Below, in pieces: positions 1 to 8,261 of a DNA stretch of 64,000 nt. The first letter of the stretch is position 1, and every line of letters begins with the position of its first letter. The DNA is taken from the NCBI RefSeq assembly GCF_013376105.1, contig NZ_JAAMFM010000008.1, forward strand, positions 60,578 through 124,577, written 5' to 3'. Under the pieces are notes generated by a model. That model saw only the letters and a program-made list of their open reading frames with translations. It was not told the DNA's origin and did not search any database. The translations under genes were made by a program, and so were the position numbers. The DNA is from Arthrobacter wenxiniae (GTDB lineage: Bacteria; Actinomycetota; Actinomycetes; Actinomycetales; Micrococcaceae).

Positions 1-633
1 GGTGCCGGGGCCGGCACCGCGGACCCTTCGCGGGCCCGCGGATTTTATGCCCGGTCCAAGGCCGCCGCGGAGGAGCTGGCCCTGGCCGAGGACTCCCCCG
101 GGTTCCGCGTCGCGGCCATCCGCCCGCACATTGTCTGGGGTCCCGGCGACACCCAGCTGGTGGAGCGCGTGGTGGAACGTGCCAGGGCCGGGCGCCTTCC
201 CCTGCTCGACGGCGGACGCGCCCTCATCGACTCCACGTACGTGAACAATGCAGCCGAGGCCATTGTGCGCGGGCTCGAGCGCATGGAGCACGCGCACGGA
301 CAGGCCCTGGTGGTGACCAACGGCGAGCCGCGGCCCGTTGGCGAGCTGATCGCCGGCATCTGCGCCGCCGCGGGCGTGCCCGCCCCGGCGTTCTCCGTCC
401 CGGGCTGGCTGGCCCGCGGAGCCGGATCCGTCATTGAGAGGGCGTGGACCGCCGCCGGGACACGGGGCTGGGTCCATGACGAGCCACCCATGACCCGCTT
501 TCTGGCCGAGCAGCTTTCCACGGCGCACTGGTTTGACCAGCGGCACACCCGGGCCGTGCTGGACTGGACGCCGTCCGTGTCCATTGACGAGGGCCTGGCC
601 CGGCTGGCGGAGTACTACCGCGGCCGGTCCTGA
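1..633 (+). CDS. NAD-dependent epimerase/dehydratase (extended SDR), 5' truncated
   Basis: The frame is open from base 1, so the N-terminal Rossmann half lies outside the window. The visible 210 residues include the SDR catalytic YxxxK motif (YARSK, residues 16-20). It is followed by an RPHIVWGPGD segment typical of 3-beta-hydroxysteroid dehydrogenase/epimerase-like extended SDRs, then a substrate-domain-like C-terminus. Such enzymes bind NAD(P) and act on nucleotide sugars, sterols or other alcohols; the substrate cannot be read here. The gene ends at a TGA just before a repeat array and converges with the AbiEi-type gene. Family is secure, substrate unknown. Confidence 0.82.
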   Translation, partial: GAGAGTADPSRARGFYARSKAAAEELALAEDSPGFRVAAIRPHIVWGPGDTQLVERVVERARAGRLPLLDGGRALIDSTYVNNAAEAIVRGLERMEHAHGQALVVTNGEPRPVGELIAGICAAAGVPAPAFSVPGWLARGAGSVIERAWTAAGTRGWVHDEPPMTRFLAEQLSTAHWFDQRHTRAVLDWTPSVSIDEGLARLAEYYRGRS

Positions 634-677
634 CCGGACGGTCCCGTCGGTCCCGAACCGTCACCAAACCTTCCCCC

Positions 678-857
678 GCGGGTGCGTTTCAGCGGGGCTT
701 AGCCACCGCGGGTGCGTTTCAGCGGGGGTTAGCCACAACGCCCACGTTTCAGCTGGGGTTAGCCACCGCGCCCACGTTTCAGCTGGGGTTAGCCACCGCG
801 CCCACGTTTCAGCTGGGGTTAGCCACCGCGCCCACGTTTCAGCTGGGGTTAGCCACC
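678..857. repeat. Six 30-bp direct tandem repeats
   Basis: Six head-to-tail 30-bp units start at 678, 708, 738, 768, 798 and 828. The core of each reads GTTTCAGCTGGGGTTAGCCA. The last three units are identical, the third differs only at its first base, and the first two are diverged. There are no spacers, so it is not a CRISPR array. It fills most of the gap between two convergent genes (634-1031), where I see no coding gene. Confidence 0.9.
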
Positions 858-880
858 GAAAGGGCGTTCTAACCCCAGTT
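841..880. terminator. Possible hairpin at the repeat-array end
   Basis: The last repeat unit contains AGCTGGGGTTAG (841-852). An inverted copy, CTAACCCCAGTT, lies at 869-880 beyond a 16-base loop. The stem could form in RNA from either strand, between the convergent epimerase and AbiEi-type genes. No T-tract follows, so a terminator role is inferred from position only. Confidence 0.4.
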
Positions 881-930
881 CCAACGGCTAACGCACGTGC
901 CATCGTCGCGGCTGCTGTGCGCCCCGGCGG

Positions 931-981
931 CAAGCACTGAACCGCGGCAAGCATTGAACCGCGCCAAGCATTGAACCGCGC
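931..981. repeat. Three 17-bp tandem repeats
   Basis: Three adjacent 17-bp units with core CAAGCATTGAACCGCG begin at 931, 948 and 965. The first has one internal change. The array lies in the same convergent intergenic region as the 30-bp array and is unrelated to it in sequence. Confidence 0.8.
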
Positions 982-1031
982 CAAGGCGGAGGAGCTTCAG
1001 CGGTGTGTGTGGAATCACGGCGGGTGCCGGA

Positions 1032-2006
1032 TCAGGCCGCCCGGGCTCCGACCGCTCGCTGGTAAGCGGCAAAAATCCTCGCGCAAACCTGTTCAGGGTT
1101 TTCCAGGTGCTTCCACTTAAGCCGGACGAAGGTCCAGCCCTGTTCCATCAGGGCGCTTTCGCGTTCACGCTCCTTAATGAGAGCGTCAGGCGTGGATGTG
1201 TAATCGAAGTACTTGCCGTTGCCGTCGAACTCCACAATGAGCTTGGCTTCGCGCCAGGCAAAGTCCGGGCGGTAATCATCACCATCAACGGTCAGCGTGA
1301 TTTGAAGTTCGGGGGGAGGAATCGGCAGGTCAGCCATGATCAGACGAGTCCGGCTCTCCCCGGCAGATTCGGACAAGGCGTTCAGCGCCCGCACCACCTT
1401 CCGCGCCATCTTGACGCCTTTCCGCCCGCCCATGGCCATCAGCGCAGCATTCAACTGTTCCATGGTCAATCCGTGATGAAGTGCGGAATCTCCGATGACG
1501 ACTGCCTGCGCAAAAGACGCCGTCATGGCGCAATCCAGAACCGTGCGGGCCAGGTCGGTGAACTGCGTAGTTCCAATTCCAGCAAAGAACTTGCGCACGA
1601 TGTCGCCAGGCGGAATCTCGAAGTTGTGCAGCTTCACATCGGCGGAGGAGCCGCGCAGCGATGACTGGTAACCGGCATTGGCGTGGATGTCTGCCGGGCA
1701 ATCCCAGGTATGCAGTCCGTGCAGGCGTGCCGCGCTGAAATGCGTGTACACCAACGCGCCGTGCGAGACGGCAATGTGGGCGGCCAGACGAATCTTGGCC
1801 TGCTGCCACGGCGGCTTGCCGGTCCACCTGTACCGCGGAACGTAAACGCCGCGCCGCAGCCGCACCAGGAGTCCCATTCGGACGCCGTCGGAAATGAACC
1901 GCGTTCCCAGGCCGGCTGCGTGCAACTGATCCGCAGTGGCCACCAGCCGGTCCGCCGGCCAGAGCCTGCGAAACATGGCCTCAACAATAGGTCTGTCCAT
2001 GTCCAT
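1032..2006 (-). CDS. AbiEi-type antitoxin-domain protein with DUF559-like nuclease fold
   Basis: About 324 residues from the MDMDRP start (another ATG lies two codons in; the open frame extends further upstream but looks non-coding there). The N-terminal third resembles the winged-helix AbiEi antitoxin domain. The C-terminal region has an RPDFAWREAKLIVEFDG segment, matching the PD-(D/E)XK arrangement of DUF559 proteins. This architecture is common and usually stands alone in Micrococcales. No AbiEii partner is adjacent, so a toxin-antitoxin role is not supported by context. DNA binding with possible nuclease activity is inferred from family. Confidence 0.7.
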   Translation of the reverse strand: MDMDRPIVEAMFRRLWPADRLVATADQLHAAGLGTRFISDGVRMGLLVRLRRGVYVPRYRWTGKPPWQQAKIRLAAHIAVSHGALVYTHFSAARLHGLHTWDCPADIHANAGYQSSLRGSSADVKLHNFEIPPGDIVRKFFAGIGTTQFTDLARTVLDCAMTASFAQAVVIGDSALHHGLTMEQLNAALMAMGGRKGVKMARKVVRALNALSESAGESRTRLIMADLPIPPPELQITLTVDGDDYRPDFAWREAKLIVEFDGNGKYFDYTSTPDALIKERERESALMEQGWTFVRLKWKHLENPEQVCARIFAAYQRAVGARAA

Positions 2007-2199
2007 GAGTCTGGAAAGTAAATGGACCCGGCACAAGGTACGCACGCACGATTGTGGAAAAGACGCCGATGGTGCCGCGCAGGGCGCCCACAATTCTTGG
2101 ACTTGGCTGCGTTGCCGGTGGTTCCAGCACCGCTTTGGTCCCCCAACGTCCAGCAGTCACGGGTGTCCCCGGGACTCCAGCGCTCCAGCGCCGCCGGGA

Positions 2200-3246
2200 C
2201 TACAGGCGGGCGTTGCGTGGTTTCGGCTGGCAGAAGGGACAGCTGTAGGAGGACCTGTTCATGAAGGTGTCGCGGCGGATGGTGGTGGACAGGCCGGCAG
2301 CGGCGCACCGCAGGCACGGCCGGCCCTCGCGGCCGTAGGCATTCAGCGACCGGGAGAAGTAGCCCGACGCTCCGTTGACGTTGACATACAGCGAGTCAAA
2401 GCTGGTGCCTCCGGCCTCGAGGGCCCGGGACATGACGTCCCGGGCAGCGTGGACAATCCGCTCCGTGTCCGGCCGGCGCATGGTGTCCGTAGGCCGGGCG
2501 TAGTGCATTTTCGCCGCCCAAAGGGCCTCGTCCGCGTAGATGTTGCCGATGCCCGATACCAGCGCCTGGTCCAGCAGTGCCCGCTTGAGTCCCGTTTTCC
2601 GGGCGCGGAGCCTGCGGTGCACGGCGTCGATGTCGAAGTAGGGGTCCAGCGGGTCGCGGCCAATGTGGGCGGCCTCGGAAGGGATCAGGGCCCGCCCAAG
2701 ACCGGGCGCGCTTCCCTGTCCTTGCAGCCCGCTGCCGGCGGCATCGCGGGTTTGAATCCCCCACCCCCCGGGCAGGCCGTCCGCAGTGGGAACCAGCGAG
2801 GTGACGAACAGTCCGCCGAAAATCCGCTGGTCGATGAAGCGCAGTTCCTCGGGCGCGTCGTGGCGGGGGGAGAAGGAGAACCGGACCTTCAGGTGCTTCT
2901 CGTACGGCTGGCCGGCGGATTCCACCAGCAGCTGACCGCTCATGCCCAAGTGGGCAACGAGCGCGGTGTGCGGCGGCTCGGACCCATAGGCGGCGCCGGC
3001 GGCGGGCGCCCCGGCAGTGACTGCCGCCGCCGGCGGCGCATCCGTCAGCGGCATCCACAGGAACTTCCCGCGGCGCACCACGTCCAGAACGGTGGCACCC
3101 ACCAGGTTTCCGGCAAAGTCCTCAACGCCGAGCGCATGGCGGCGGATGGAGCGGGGGTCCGGCACGGCGACAGCCGTAATGGTCCGCCCCGCGACCCAGC
3201 GTTCCAGGCCGCGGCGGACCACCTCGACTTCGGGCAGCTCCGGCAT
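2200..3246 (-). CDS. mutM: Formamidopyrimidine-DNA glycosylase (Fpg/MutM)
   Basis: A 348-residue bifunctional base-excision repair enzyme that removes 8-oxoguanine and formamidopyrimidines and then nicks the abasic site. It starts MPELPEVE, which supplies the catalytic N-terminal proline and Glu. The C-terminal zinc finger is complete, with cysteines at about 311, 314, 336 and 339. It is longer than the E. coli enzyme (about 269) because of Gly/Ala-rich insertions in the first half and middle. The ATG directly abuts the rnc stop codon, so the two are probably co-transcribed. Confidence 0.96.
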   Translation of the reverse strand: MPELPEVEVVRRGLERWVAGRTITAVAVPDPRSIRRHALGVEDFAGNLVGATVLDVVRRGKFLWMPLTDAPPAAAVTAGAPAAGAAYGSEPPHTALVAHLGMSGQLLVESAGQPYEKHLKVRFSFSPRHDAPEELRFIDQRIFGGLFVTSLVPTADGLPGGWGIQTRDAAGSGLQGQGSAPGLGRALIPSEAAHIGRDPLDPYFDIDAVHRRLRARKTGLKRALLDQALVSGIGNIYADEALWAAKMHYARPTDTMRRPDTERIVHAARDVMSRALEAGGTSFDSLYVNVNGASGYFSRSLNAYGREGRPCLRCAAAGLSTTIRRDTFMNRSSYSCPFCQPKPRNARL

Positions 3247-4095
3247 TTACCCTGCAGCGCGCCCGGCGGCTGCATCCGGGCCGGCGGCAGCGGCATCCGC
3301 AGCCCCGGCAGGAGGGGCAGGCGGGGCCCCCGCGGAGGGGGCTCCGGCGTCGTACCCGGAAGGCCCCGCATGCTTCGAGCGAGAAAAGCGCTCCTGCAGC
3401 ACCGTCCAGCCGTCGGCGGCGGCGGCGCGCTCAGCCTCCTTCTTGGACGGGCCGGAGCCGGTGCCGAAGTGCTGTCCGCCGATGAGCAGGCGCGCCTCAA
3501 AACTGCGGTCATGGTCGGGGCCGGTGCCGGTGATGTCGTAAACGATCGGGCCCAGGTGGCGGGCGGCGGAGATTTCCTGGATGTTGGTTTTCCAGTCGGT
3601 TCCGGCGCCAAGGACATCGGAGTCTGCCAGCAGGGGCCCCACGAGGCGCATGACCAGGTCGCGTGCCACTTCAATGCCGTTGGTGAGATAGGTGGCGCCG
3701 ATGAGCGCTTCCATGGTGTCGGCCAGGATCGATGACTTGTTGCGGCCCTTGGTGAGGCGCTCGCCCTGGCCGAGGTAGATGAATTCGCCCACGCCCAGCC
3801 CGCGGGCAATCGAGGCGAGGGCGCGGGTGGAGACCACCGCGGAGCGGCGCTTGGCCAGCTCGCCCTCGGGCAGCGCGGGGTTGTCGCGGTAGAGGGCGTC
3901 CGTGACGGAGAAGCCCAGGATGGAATCGCCCAGGAACTCCATGCGCTCGTTGGTGGGGATGCCACCGTTTTCATATGCGTAGGAGCGGTGGGTCAGGGCA
4001 AGACGAAGCGTCCCGGCATCAATAGTGACACCGAGACGCTTCAACAGCAGTATGTGTCCGTCCTCGAGCTTCGGGGGTTCCGCGACCGAGGACAT
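3247..4095 (-). CDS. rnc: Ribonuclease III
   Basis: A 282-residue double-strand-specific endoribonuclease for rRNA and mRNA processing. The signature ERMEFLGDS is at residues 50-58 and the second acidic cluster (D125, E128) is in DTMEALIGA. A dsRNA-binding domain spans about 166-236. A Pro/Ala-rich tail of about 45 residues follows and is probably disordered. The ATG at 4095 has AGGAG six bases upstream; a TTG five codons earlier has no better site. It sits between rpmF and mutM, the usual actinobacterial order. Confidence 0.96.
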   Translation of the reverse strand: MSSVAEPPKLEDGHILLLKRLGVTIDAGTLRLALTHRSYAYENGGIPTNERMEFLGDSILGFSVTDALYRDNPALPEGELAKRRSAVVSTRALASIARGLGVGEFIYLGQGERLTKGRNKSSILADTMEALIGATYLTNGIEVARDLVMRLVGPLLADSDVLGAGTDWKTNIQEISAARHLGPIVYDITGTGPDHDRSFEARLLIGGQHFGTGSGPSKKEAERAAAADGWTVLQERFSRSKHAGPSGYDAGAPSAGAPPAPPAGAADAAAAGPDAAAGRAAG

Positions 4096-4157
4096 GAGCA
4101 GCTCCTGCAAAAAATATTAATCAGTGAACGAACGGGCCTGTTGGCCGCACGGACATC

Positions 4158-4361
4158 TTAGACGTCGGCGACCTTGCGGCCCTTGTACTCCAGGAACAGG
4201 GCGGTGCCTGCGGAGTCGGTGACGACCTTGGCCTGGTGCGGCAGGCTGTAGACAACCTGCCCGTTTTCGATGGTCTTGACCAGGTTCGGCGCGGTGGCCT
4301 TCCACTGGGAACGGCGTGCGCGCGTATTGGCACGGGACATCTTCCGCTTGGGAACAGCCAC
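4158..4361 (-). CDS. rpmF: 50S ribosomal protein L32
   Basis: A 67-residue basic protein starting [19 protein letters not shown], the invariant L32 N-terminus. I chose the GTG at 4361 because it matches this start; the open frame continues upstream out of homology. It lacks the zinc-ribbon cysteines of C+ L32 types, so it is a zinc-independent form. It lies between yceD and rnc. Confidence 0.95.
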   Translation of the reverse strand: MAVPKRKMSRANTRARRSQWKATAPNLVKTIENGQVVYSLPHQAKVVTDSAGTALFLEYKGRKVADV

Positions 4362-4420
4362 GGCAAACTCTTTTCTCTCGATAAGCTGCCGGCACATGCC
4401 TGCAGCTAAAACTTACGTTG

Positions 4421-5020
4421 CTAGTTTTCTTCGCCGGTTAAGCCCTGTAGGGCAGACCACCTGGGATCCAGGATCTCGTGGTGGTGCCCAGGCTCATCCG
4501 CGAGGCGTATTCCGCATTCGGAACACAGGCCCTCGCAGTCTTCCCGGCACACCGGCTGGAACGGCAGGGCGGTTACCACTGCGTCCCGCAACACCGGTTC
4601 AAGATCGATAGAATCGTGCTCGACCCAACGTTGCGTGTCTTCGTCTTCATCCAGGCCCACGGGGGGTTCCTCGTAGAAGAAAAGTTCTTGCACACCAACT
4701 TCAAGTTCGTGCTCGAAGATCTCCAGGCACCGGGAGCACTCGCCTGTCACATCGACAAGCACGCTGCCCGACACCAGAATTCCTTCGTGGACGGCCTCAA
4801 AGCGGAGTTCCAGATCCAAATCGGTTCCGGGCGTCACCTTGATGAGCGGGGTGCCAAAATCCTCTGGCACGGGAATACGTTCATTGAAAGTCCGCATGCT
4901 GCCCGGGCTTCGCCCAAGCTCCCTGACACCTATGGTGAGGGGCGTGCCGTGGTTGGACTTGTTGCCCAACGTGGTTGCGCTAATGAGAACTCCTGAATGA
5001 ACATACGACCGACGCACCAT
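4421..5020 (-). CDS. yceD: DUF177/YceD family protein
   Basis: About 199 residues. YceD-family proteins are near-universal partners of rpmF and are implicated in 23S rRNA accumulation in plants and bacteria. The family cysteines are visible as CSRCLE in the middle and CREDCEGLCSECG near the C-terminus, a likely metal site. The start is uncertain. The ATG at 5020 is used here. A good AGGAG lies further downstream but is followed by ATT rather than a standard start, and homology only becomes convincing around LTIGVRELGR. Confidence 0.85.
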   Translation of the reverse strand: MVRRSYVHSGVLISATTLGNKSNHGTPLTIGVRELGRSPGSMRTFNERIPVPEDFGTPLIKVTPGTDLDLELRFEAVHEGILVSGSVLVDVTGECSRCLEIFEHELEVGVQELFFYEEPPVGLDEDEDTQRWVEHDSIDLEPVLRDAVVTALPFQPVCREDCEGLCSECGIRLADEPGHHHEILDPRWSALQGLTGEEN

Positions 5021-5234
5021 CCTATCCCGAATACTCGCGGGCATCAAAACGTGCGGTTACCAAAGCCATTTCGGCCTTGTTCAGTCTACGCCAGCCTCCG
5101 GTGGGGAGTCGAACCGTCCCGGGGCGCGCCGCCCGTGATCTGGCTCTCAGGAGGCACGACGCCGGACGGCCGGGCGCACGACACTGCTGTGCGCCGCGGC
5201 CCGTACGCACAACGGGACCGTAAACCGCGGCACG

Positions 5235-5750
5235 CTACAGGCGCGGCGGGACCACCGGCGTCGGACGCGTGTCGGGGCCAACATCCCCCTGCAGCCGGCG
5301 CAAAACGGCGCGGGGCACAAAGTCGGAAACGTCCCCGCCCAGGGAGTGGACTTCCTTGATGAGCGTGGAGGAAAGGTGCAGGTAGCGGCTGTCTCCGGGC
5401 AGGAAGACGGTTTCAACGCCGGAGAGCTGGCGGTTCATGGTGGCCATGGGCAGCTCGTAGTCAAAATCGGAGGACGAGCGCAACCCCTTGACAATGGCGG
5501 CGACCCCGCGCGCGTGGCAGAACTCGGAGAGCAGCCCCTCCCCCATCGGCTCCACCACAATCCCCGACAGGGCCGAGAACGTGGTCCGGGCCATGTCCAG
5601 TCGCTCGTTCAGCGTGAACCGGTACGTCTTGGCATAGTTGGTCGACACCGCCACTATCACCTCATCAAAAAGTGCTGTGGCCCGGGCGATGACTTCAATG
5701 TGCCCCTTGTGGATCGGATCAAACGATCCTGGGCATACGGCGCGCTGCAT
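5235..5750 (-). CDS. coaD: Pantetheine-phosphate adenylyltransferase
   Basis: A 171-residue enzyme that transfers AMP to 4'-phosphopantetheine, the fourth step of coenzyme A synthesis. It carries the nucleotidyltransferase motif GSFDPIHKGH (residues 8-17), and YLHLSSTLIKEV matches the second nucleotide-binding motif. The start MQRAVCPGSF matches the family; the open frame extends 17 codons upstream without similarity. It lies upstream of yceD in the same direction, with a 214-base gap in which I see no gene. Confidence 0.95.
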   Translation of the reverse strand: MQRAVCPGSFDPIHKGHIEVIARATALFDEVIVAVSTNYAKTYRFTLNERLDMARTTFSALSGIVVEPMGEGLLSEFCHARGVAAIVKGLRSSSDFDYELPMATMNRQLSGVETVFLPGDSRYLHLSSTLIKEVHSLGGDVSDFVPRAVLRRLQGDVGPDTRPTPVVPPRL

Positions 5751-5844
5751 AGCTGTGAATCTATCCGATGAACGCCGCCGTGACGACCTGTTTTGTTCCA
5801 TGTCGCCCCGTGACCTGGCCTACTGGCCGGTAGGCTTCGGGCCC

Positions 5845-5933
5845 CCGCGCCGGCAGCGCGCCAGCCCCGCGCCGGCCCCGCGCCGGCAGCGCGCCAGCCC
5901 CGCGCCAGCCCCGCGCCAGCCCCGCGCCGGGTA
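5845..5933. repeat. GC-rich short tandem repeats
   Basis: A low-complexity run built from CCCCGCGCCAG/CCCCGCGCCGG units of 10-12 bp plus CAGCGCGCCAG variants. It lies between the divergent coaD and aminotransferase genes, so it may be part of their promoter region. No regulator site is recognisable. Confidence 0.75.
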
Positions 5934-5995
5934 GCCTATTGACGGGAGCGCAGCAGCCCGGACCAGCCGGGCGGTCCCTGCAGCAAGGAGCAGCA

Positions 5996-7192
5996 ATGAG
6001 CACGCCATGGCAGCGCACCGCGGAAGGCGCCAACCTGTTGGGGCCGGACGGCTCCCTGGCGGTGACCATCTTCGAGGAAATCACCACGCTCGCCAACCGC
6101 CACGGTGCCATCAACCTGGGCCAGGGCTTCCCGGACGAGGACGGCCCCGCCGAGCTCGGCCGCATCGCCCAGGACGCCATCGCCAACGGCAACAACCAGT
6201 ACGCGCCGGGCAAGGGCATGCCCGACCTTCGCGCGGCCGTCGCCGAACACCAGGAACGCTTTTACGGCCTCACCCCGGACCCGGAAACCGAAATCATCAT
6301 CACCACGGGGGCCACGGAAGCCATCGCCTCCGCCATCCTGTCCCTGACCGGCCCCGGCGACGAGGTCCTCACCTTCGAGCCCTTCTACGATTCCTACGGC
6401 GCCATGATCGGACTCAGCGGCGCCAAGCACACCACGGCGGCGCTGCTGGCCCCGGACTTCATGCCGGACCTAGCCACGCTGGAGGACGGCTTCAGCCCGC
6501 GCACCAAGATGGTCATTGTCAACAACCCGCACAACCCCACCGGTGCCATGTTTCCCGTGGAGGTGCTCAGCGAAGTGGTCCGCCTCGCCATCAAGTACGA
6601 CGCCGTGATCCTCACCGACGAGGTCTACGAGCACCTCACGTTTGGTCCCCGGCACATACCCGTGGCGACGCTGCCCGGTGCAGCCGACCGCACGCTGACC
6701 GTGTCCTCGGCGGGCAAGACGTTCTCCTTCACGGGCTGGAAGATCGGCTGGCTGTCCGGGCCGGCGCGGCTGGTGGCCGCCGCCCGCACCGTCAAGCAGT
6801 TCCTGACCTATTCCTCCGGCACCCCGTTCCAAACTGCCATCGCGGCGGGCCTGCGCATGGATGAAAGCTTCTTCACCGATGCCGCGGCCACCCTCCGGCG
6901 CAAGCGCGACATCCTCAGCGAGGGCCTGCGCGCCGCCGGCCTGGACGTGCTGCCCTCGCAGGGCACGTACTTCATCAATGCGGACACCGCCGGGCTCGGC
7001 ATCACCGACGCCACCGGGCTGGCCCGCAGGCTGCCCGGGCTCATCGGCGTGGCCGCCATCCCTGTCCCCGTGTTCTGCCACCCGGACGGCGCCCGCCGCA
7101 CCCGGTCCCTGCTCCGCTTCGCGTTCTGCAAGAAGGAAGAACTGCTGGAACAGGCCGCGGGACGGCTGGCCACGCTTAAGGACAGGATGTAA
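5996..7192 (+). CDS. PLP aminotransferase, DapC-like (succinyldiaminopimelate aminotransferase type)
   Basis: A 398-residue class I aminotransferase. Visible motifs are INLGQGFPDEDGP (residues 39-51), NNPHNPTG (176-183), ILTDEVY with the cofactor Asp at 208, and the Schiff-base Lys241 in SSAGKTFSFTGWKIGW. The overall sequence follows the mycobacterial DapC pattern, which suggests lysine/meso-diaminopimelate synthesis. Methionine- or kynurenine-type aminotransferases share many of these motifs. The ATG at 5996 follows AAGGAG at a good distance. Its stop overlaps the next start (TAATG). Confidence 0.8.
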   Translation: MSTPWQRTAEGANLLGPDGSLAVTIFEEITTLANRHGAINLGQGFPDEDGPAELGRIAQDAIANGNNQYAPGKGMPDLRAAVAEHQERFYGLTPDPETEIIITTGATEAIASAILSLTGPGDEVLTFEPFYDSYGAMIGLSGAKHTTAALLAPDFMPDLATLEDGFSPRTKMVIVNNPHNPTGAMFPVEVLSEVVRLAIKYDAVILTDEVYEHLTFGPRHIPVATLPGAADRTLTVSSAGKTFSFTGWKIGWLSGPARLVAAARTVKQFLTYSSGTPFQTAIAAGLRMDESFFTDAAATLRRKRDILSEGLRAAGLDVLPSQGTYFINADTAGLGITDATGLARRLPGLIGVAAIPVPVFCHPDGARRTRSLLRFAFCKKEELLEQAAGRLATLKDRM

Positions 7193-7965
7193 TGGTGCTG
7201 GCCAGCCGCTACCTGCGCGACAGCGGCGTCCACGCCACCCTGGATGCCGATCCCTGGCACGCGGACGCCTTTGTGCTCAGCATCGACAACGCCGAGCAGT
7301 CCCAGGTCAACCTGGCCCACCCGGAGGAGGTGTTCTACGAATACCTGCACCGGATCGCCAACGCCGTGGACCTGGTCAAGCCGGCCGGGGAACCCGTCAC
7401 CGCCCTGCACCTGGGCGCCGGCGCGCTGACCCTGGCCCGCTACATCCAGGCCACGCGCCCCGGCTCCGTCCAGCACGCCGTGGAGCTGGAACGCGAGCTC
7501 CTCGACTTTGTCCTCGAGCACCTGCCCCTTCCCGCCGGCACGGACCTCACCAGCCACGTGGGCGACGCCCGCGCTGCACTCGCCGAGCTGCCCGCGGGAC
7601 TGAGGTTCGACGTCGTCATTCTGGACATTTTCAGCGGACCGGACGCGCCGGCCCACCTGGCGTGCACGGATTTCTACCTCGAGGCAGCGGCCGTGCTGGC
7701 GCCCGGCGGCGTGCTGGCCGTCAATGTGGGCGACGAGCCCGGGTTCTCGCTGGTGCGCAGCCAGACGCGGGCACTGCGCGCGGCCATGCCCGGCGTCGCG
7801 GCGTACGGCGCCGCCCAGCTGTTCACTCGGCGCTACCCCGGCAACATCATCCTGCTGGGCCGGGACGGGGGCTGGCCGGCGGAATGGTCGGCGGCCCTGG
7901 TGGCGGCCGGCCCGCACCCCGCCACGGTCCTGGCCGGCGTGGACCTCGACGACCTCGCGGGCTAG
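7192..7965 (+). CDS. Spermidine-synthase-like methyltransferase-fold protein
   Basis: 257 residues with the S-adenosylmethionine-type Rossmann motif HLGAGALT (73-80) and VVILDIFSG near 140, as in polyamine synthases. It lacks a clear polyamine-synthase N-terminal beta domain, and true substrate use is doubtful. Many actinobacterial relatives are annotated only as spermidine synthase-like. It is translationally coupled to the aminotransferase through a one-base stop/start overlap, so they form an operon. Confidence 0.7.
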   Translation: MVLASRYLRDSGVHATLDADPWHADAFVLSIDNAEQSQVNLAHPEEVFYEYLHRIANAVDLVKPAGEPVTALHLGAGALTLARYIQATRPGSVQHAVELERELLDFVLEHLPLPAGTDLTSHVGDARAALAELPAGLRFDVVILDIFSGPDAPAHLACTDFYLEAAAVLAPGGVLAVNVGDEPGFSLVRSQTRALRAAMPGVAAYGAAQLFTRRYPGNIILLGRDGGWPAEWSAALVAAGPHPATVLAGVDLDDLAG

Positions 7966-8000
7966 GCCGGCCGTGGGAGGGCCGGCCTGGCTGCGGACTG

Positions 8001-8261
8001 TCAGGCGTCTTCGCGCAGGAAGTCCGGCAGCTGCTCCACGAAGACGGTCTGCGGCGGCTCGAAATACATGACCAGGACGCGTTCACCCACGGGATACACG
8101 CTCGTTTCGTCGTAGGGGTGGGCATGGAACGCTGTGGTGCCGCCATGGAACGCAATCATCACCTCGCCCACCGTCCCGGGACCCACCAGCCCCGACACGC
8201 GGCCCACCCGTCCCGTCAGGCTGCGGTCCAGGTCCCTACGGTTGGGGCGGCTGCCTGCCAT
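8001..8261 (-). CDS. Small NfeD-like OB-fold protein
   Basis: 86 residues with a beta-rich pattern (GRVGRVSGLVGPGTVGEV ... VGERVLVMYFEPP) like the soluble OB domain of NfeD/YuaF proteins. These partner flotillin-type SPFH proteins. It has no membrane segment. Its start overlaps the end of the flotillin gene by 26 bases, which supports a functional pair. Assignment rests on fold pattern and context. Confidence 0.65.
   Translation of the reverse strand: MAGSRPNRRDLDRSLTGRVGRVSGLVGPGTVGEVMIAFHGGTTAFHAHPYDETSVYPVGERVLVMYFEPPQTVFVEQLPDFLREDA

Noticed and set aside
678..857. CRISPR array
   Set aside because: The 30-bp units are directly adjacent with no spacers and there are no cas genes.
1032..2006. 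Complete AbiE toxin-antitoxin system
   Set aside because: No nucleotidyltransferase (AbiEii) toxin gene lies next to it.
1936..3735. Plus-strand ORF of about 599 codons
   Set aside because: Antisense to mutM and rnc, whose motifs are unambiguous.
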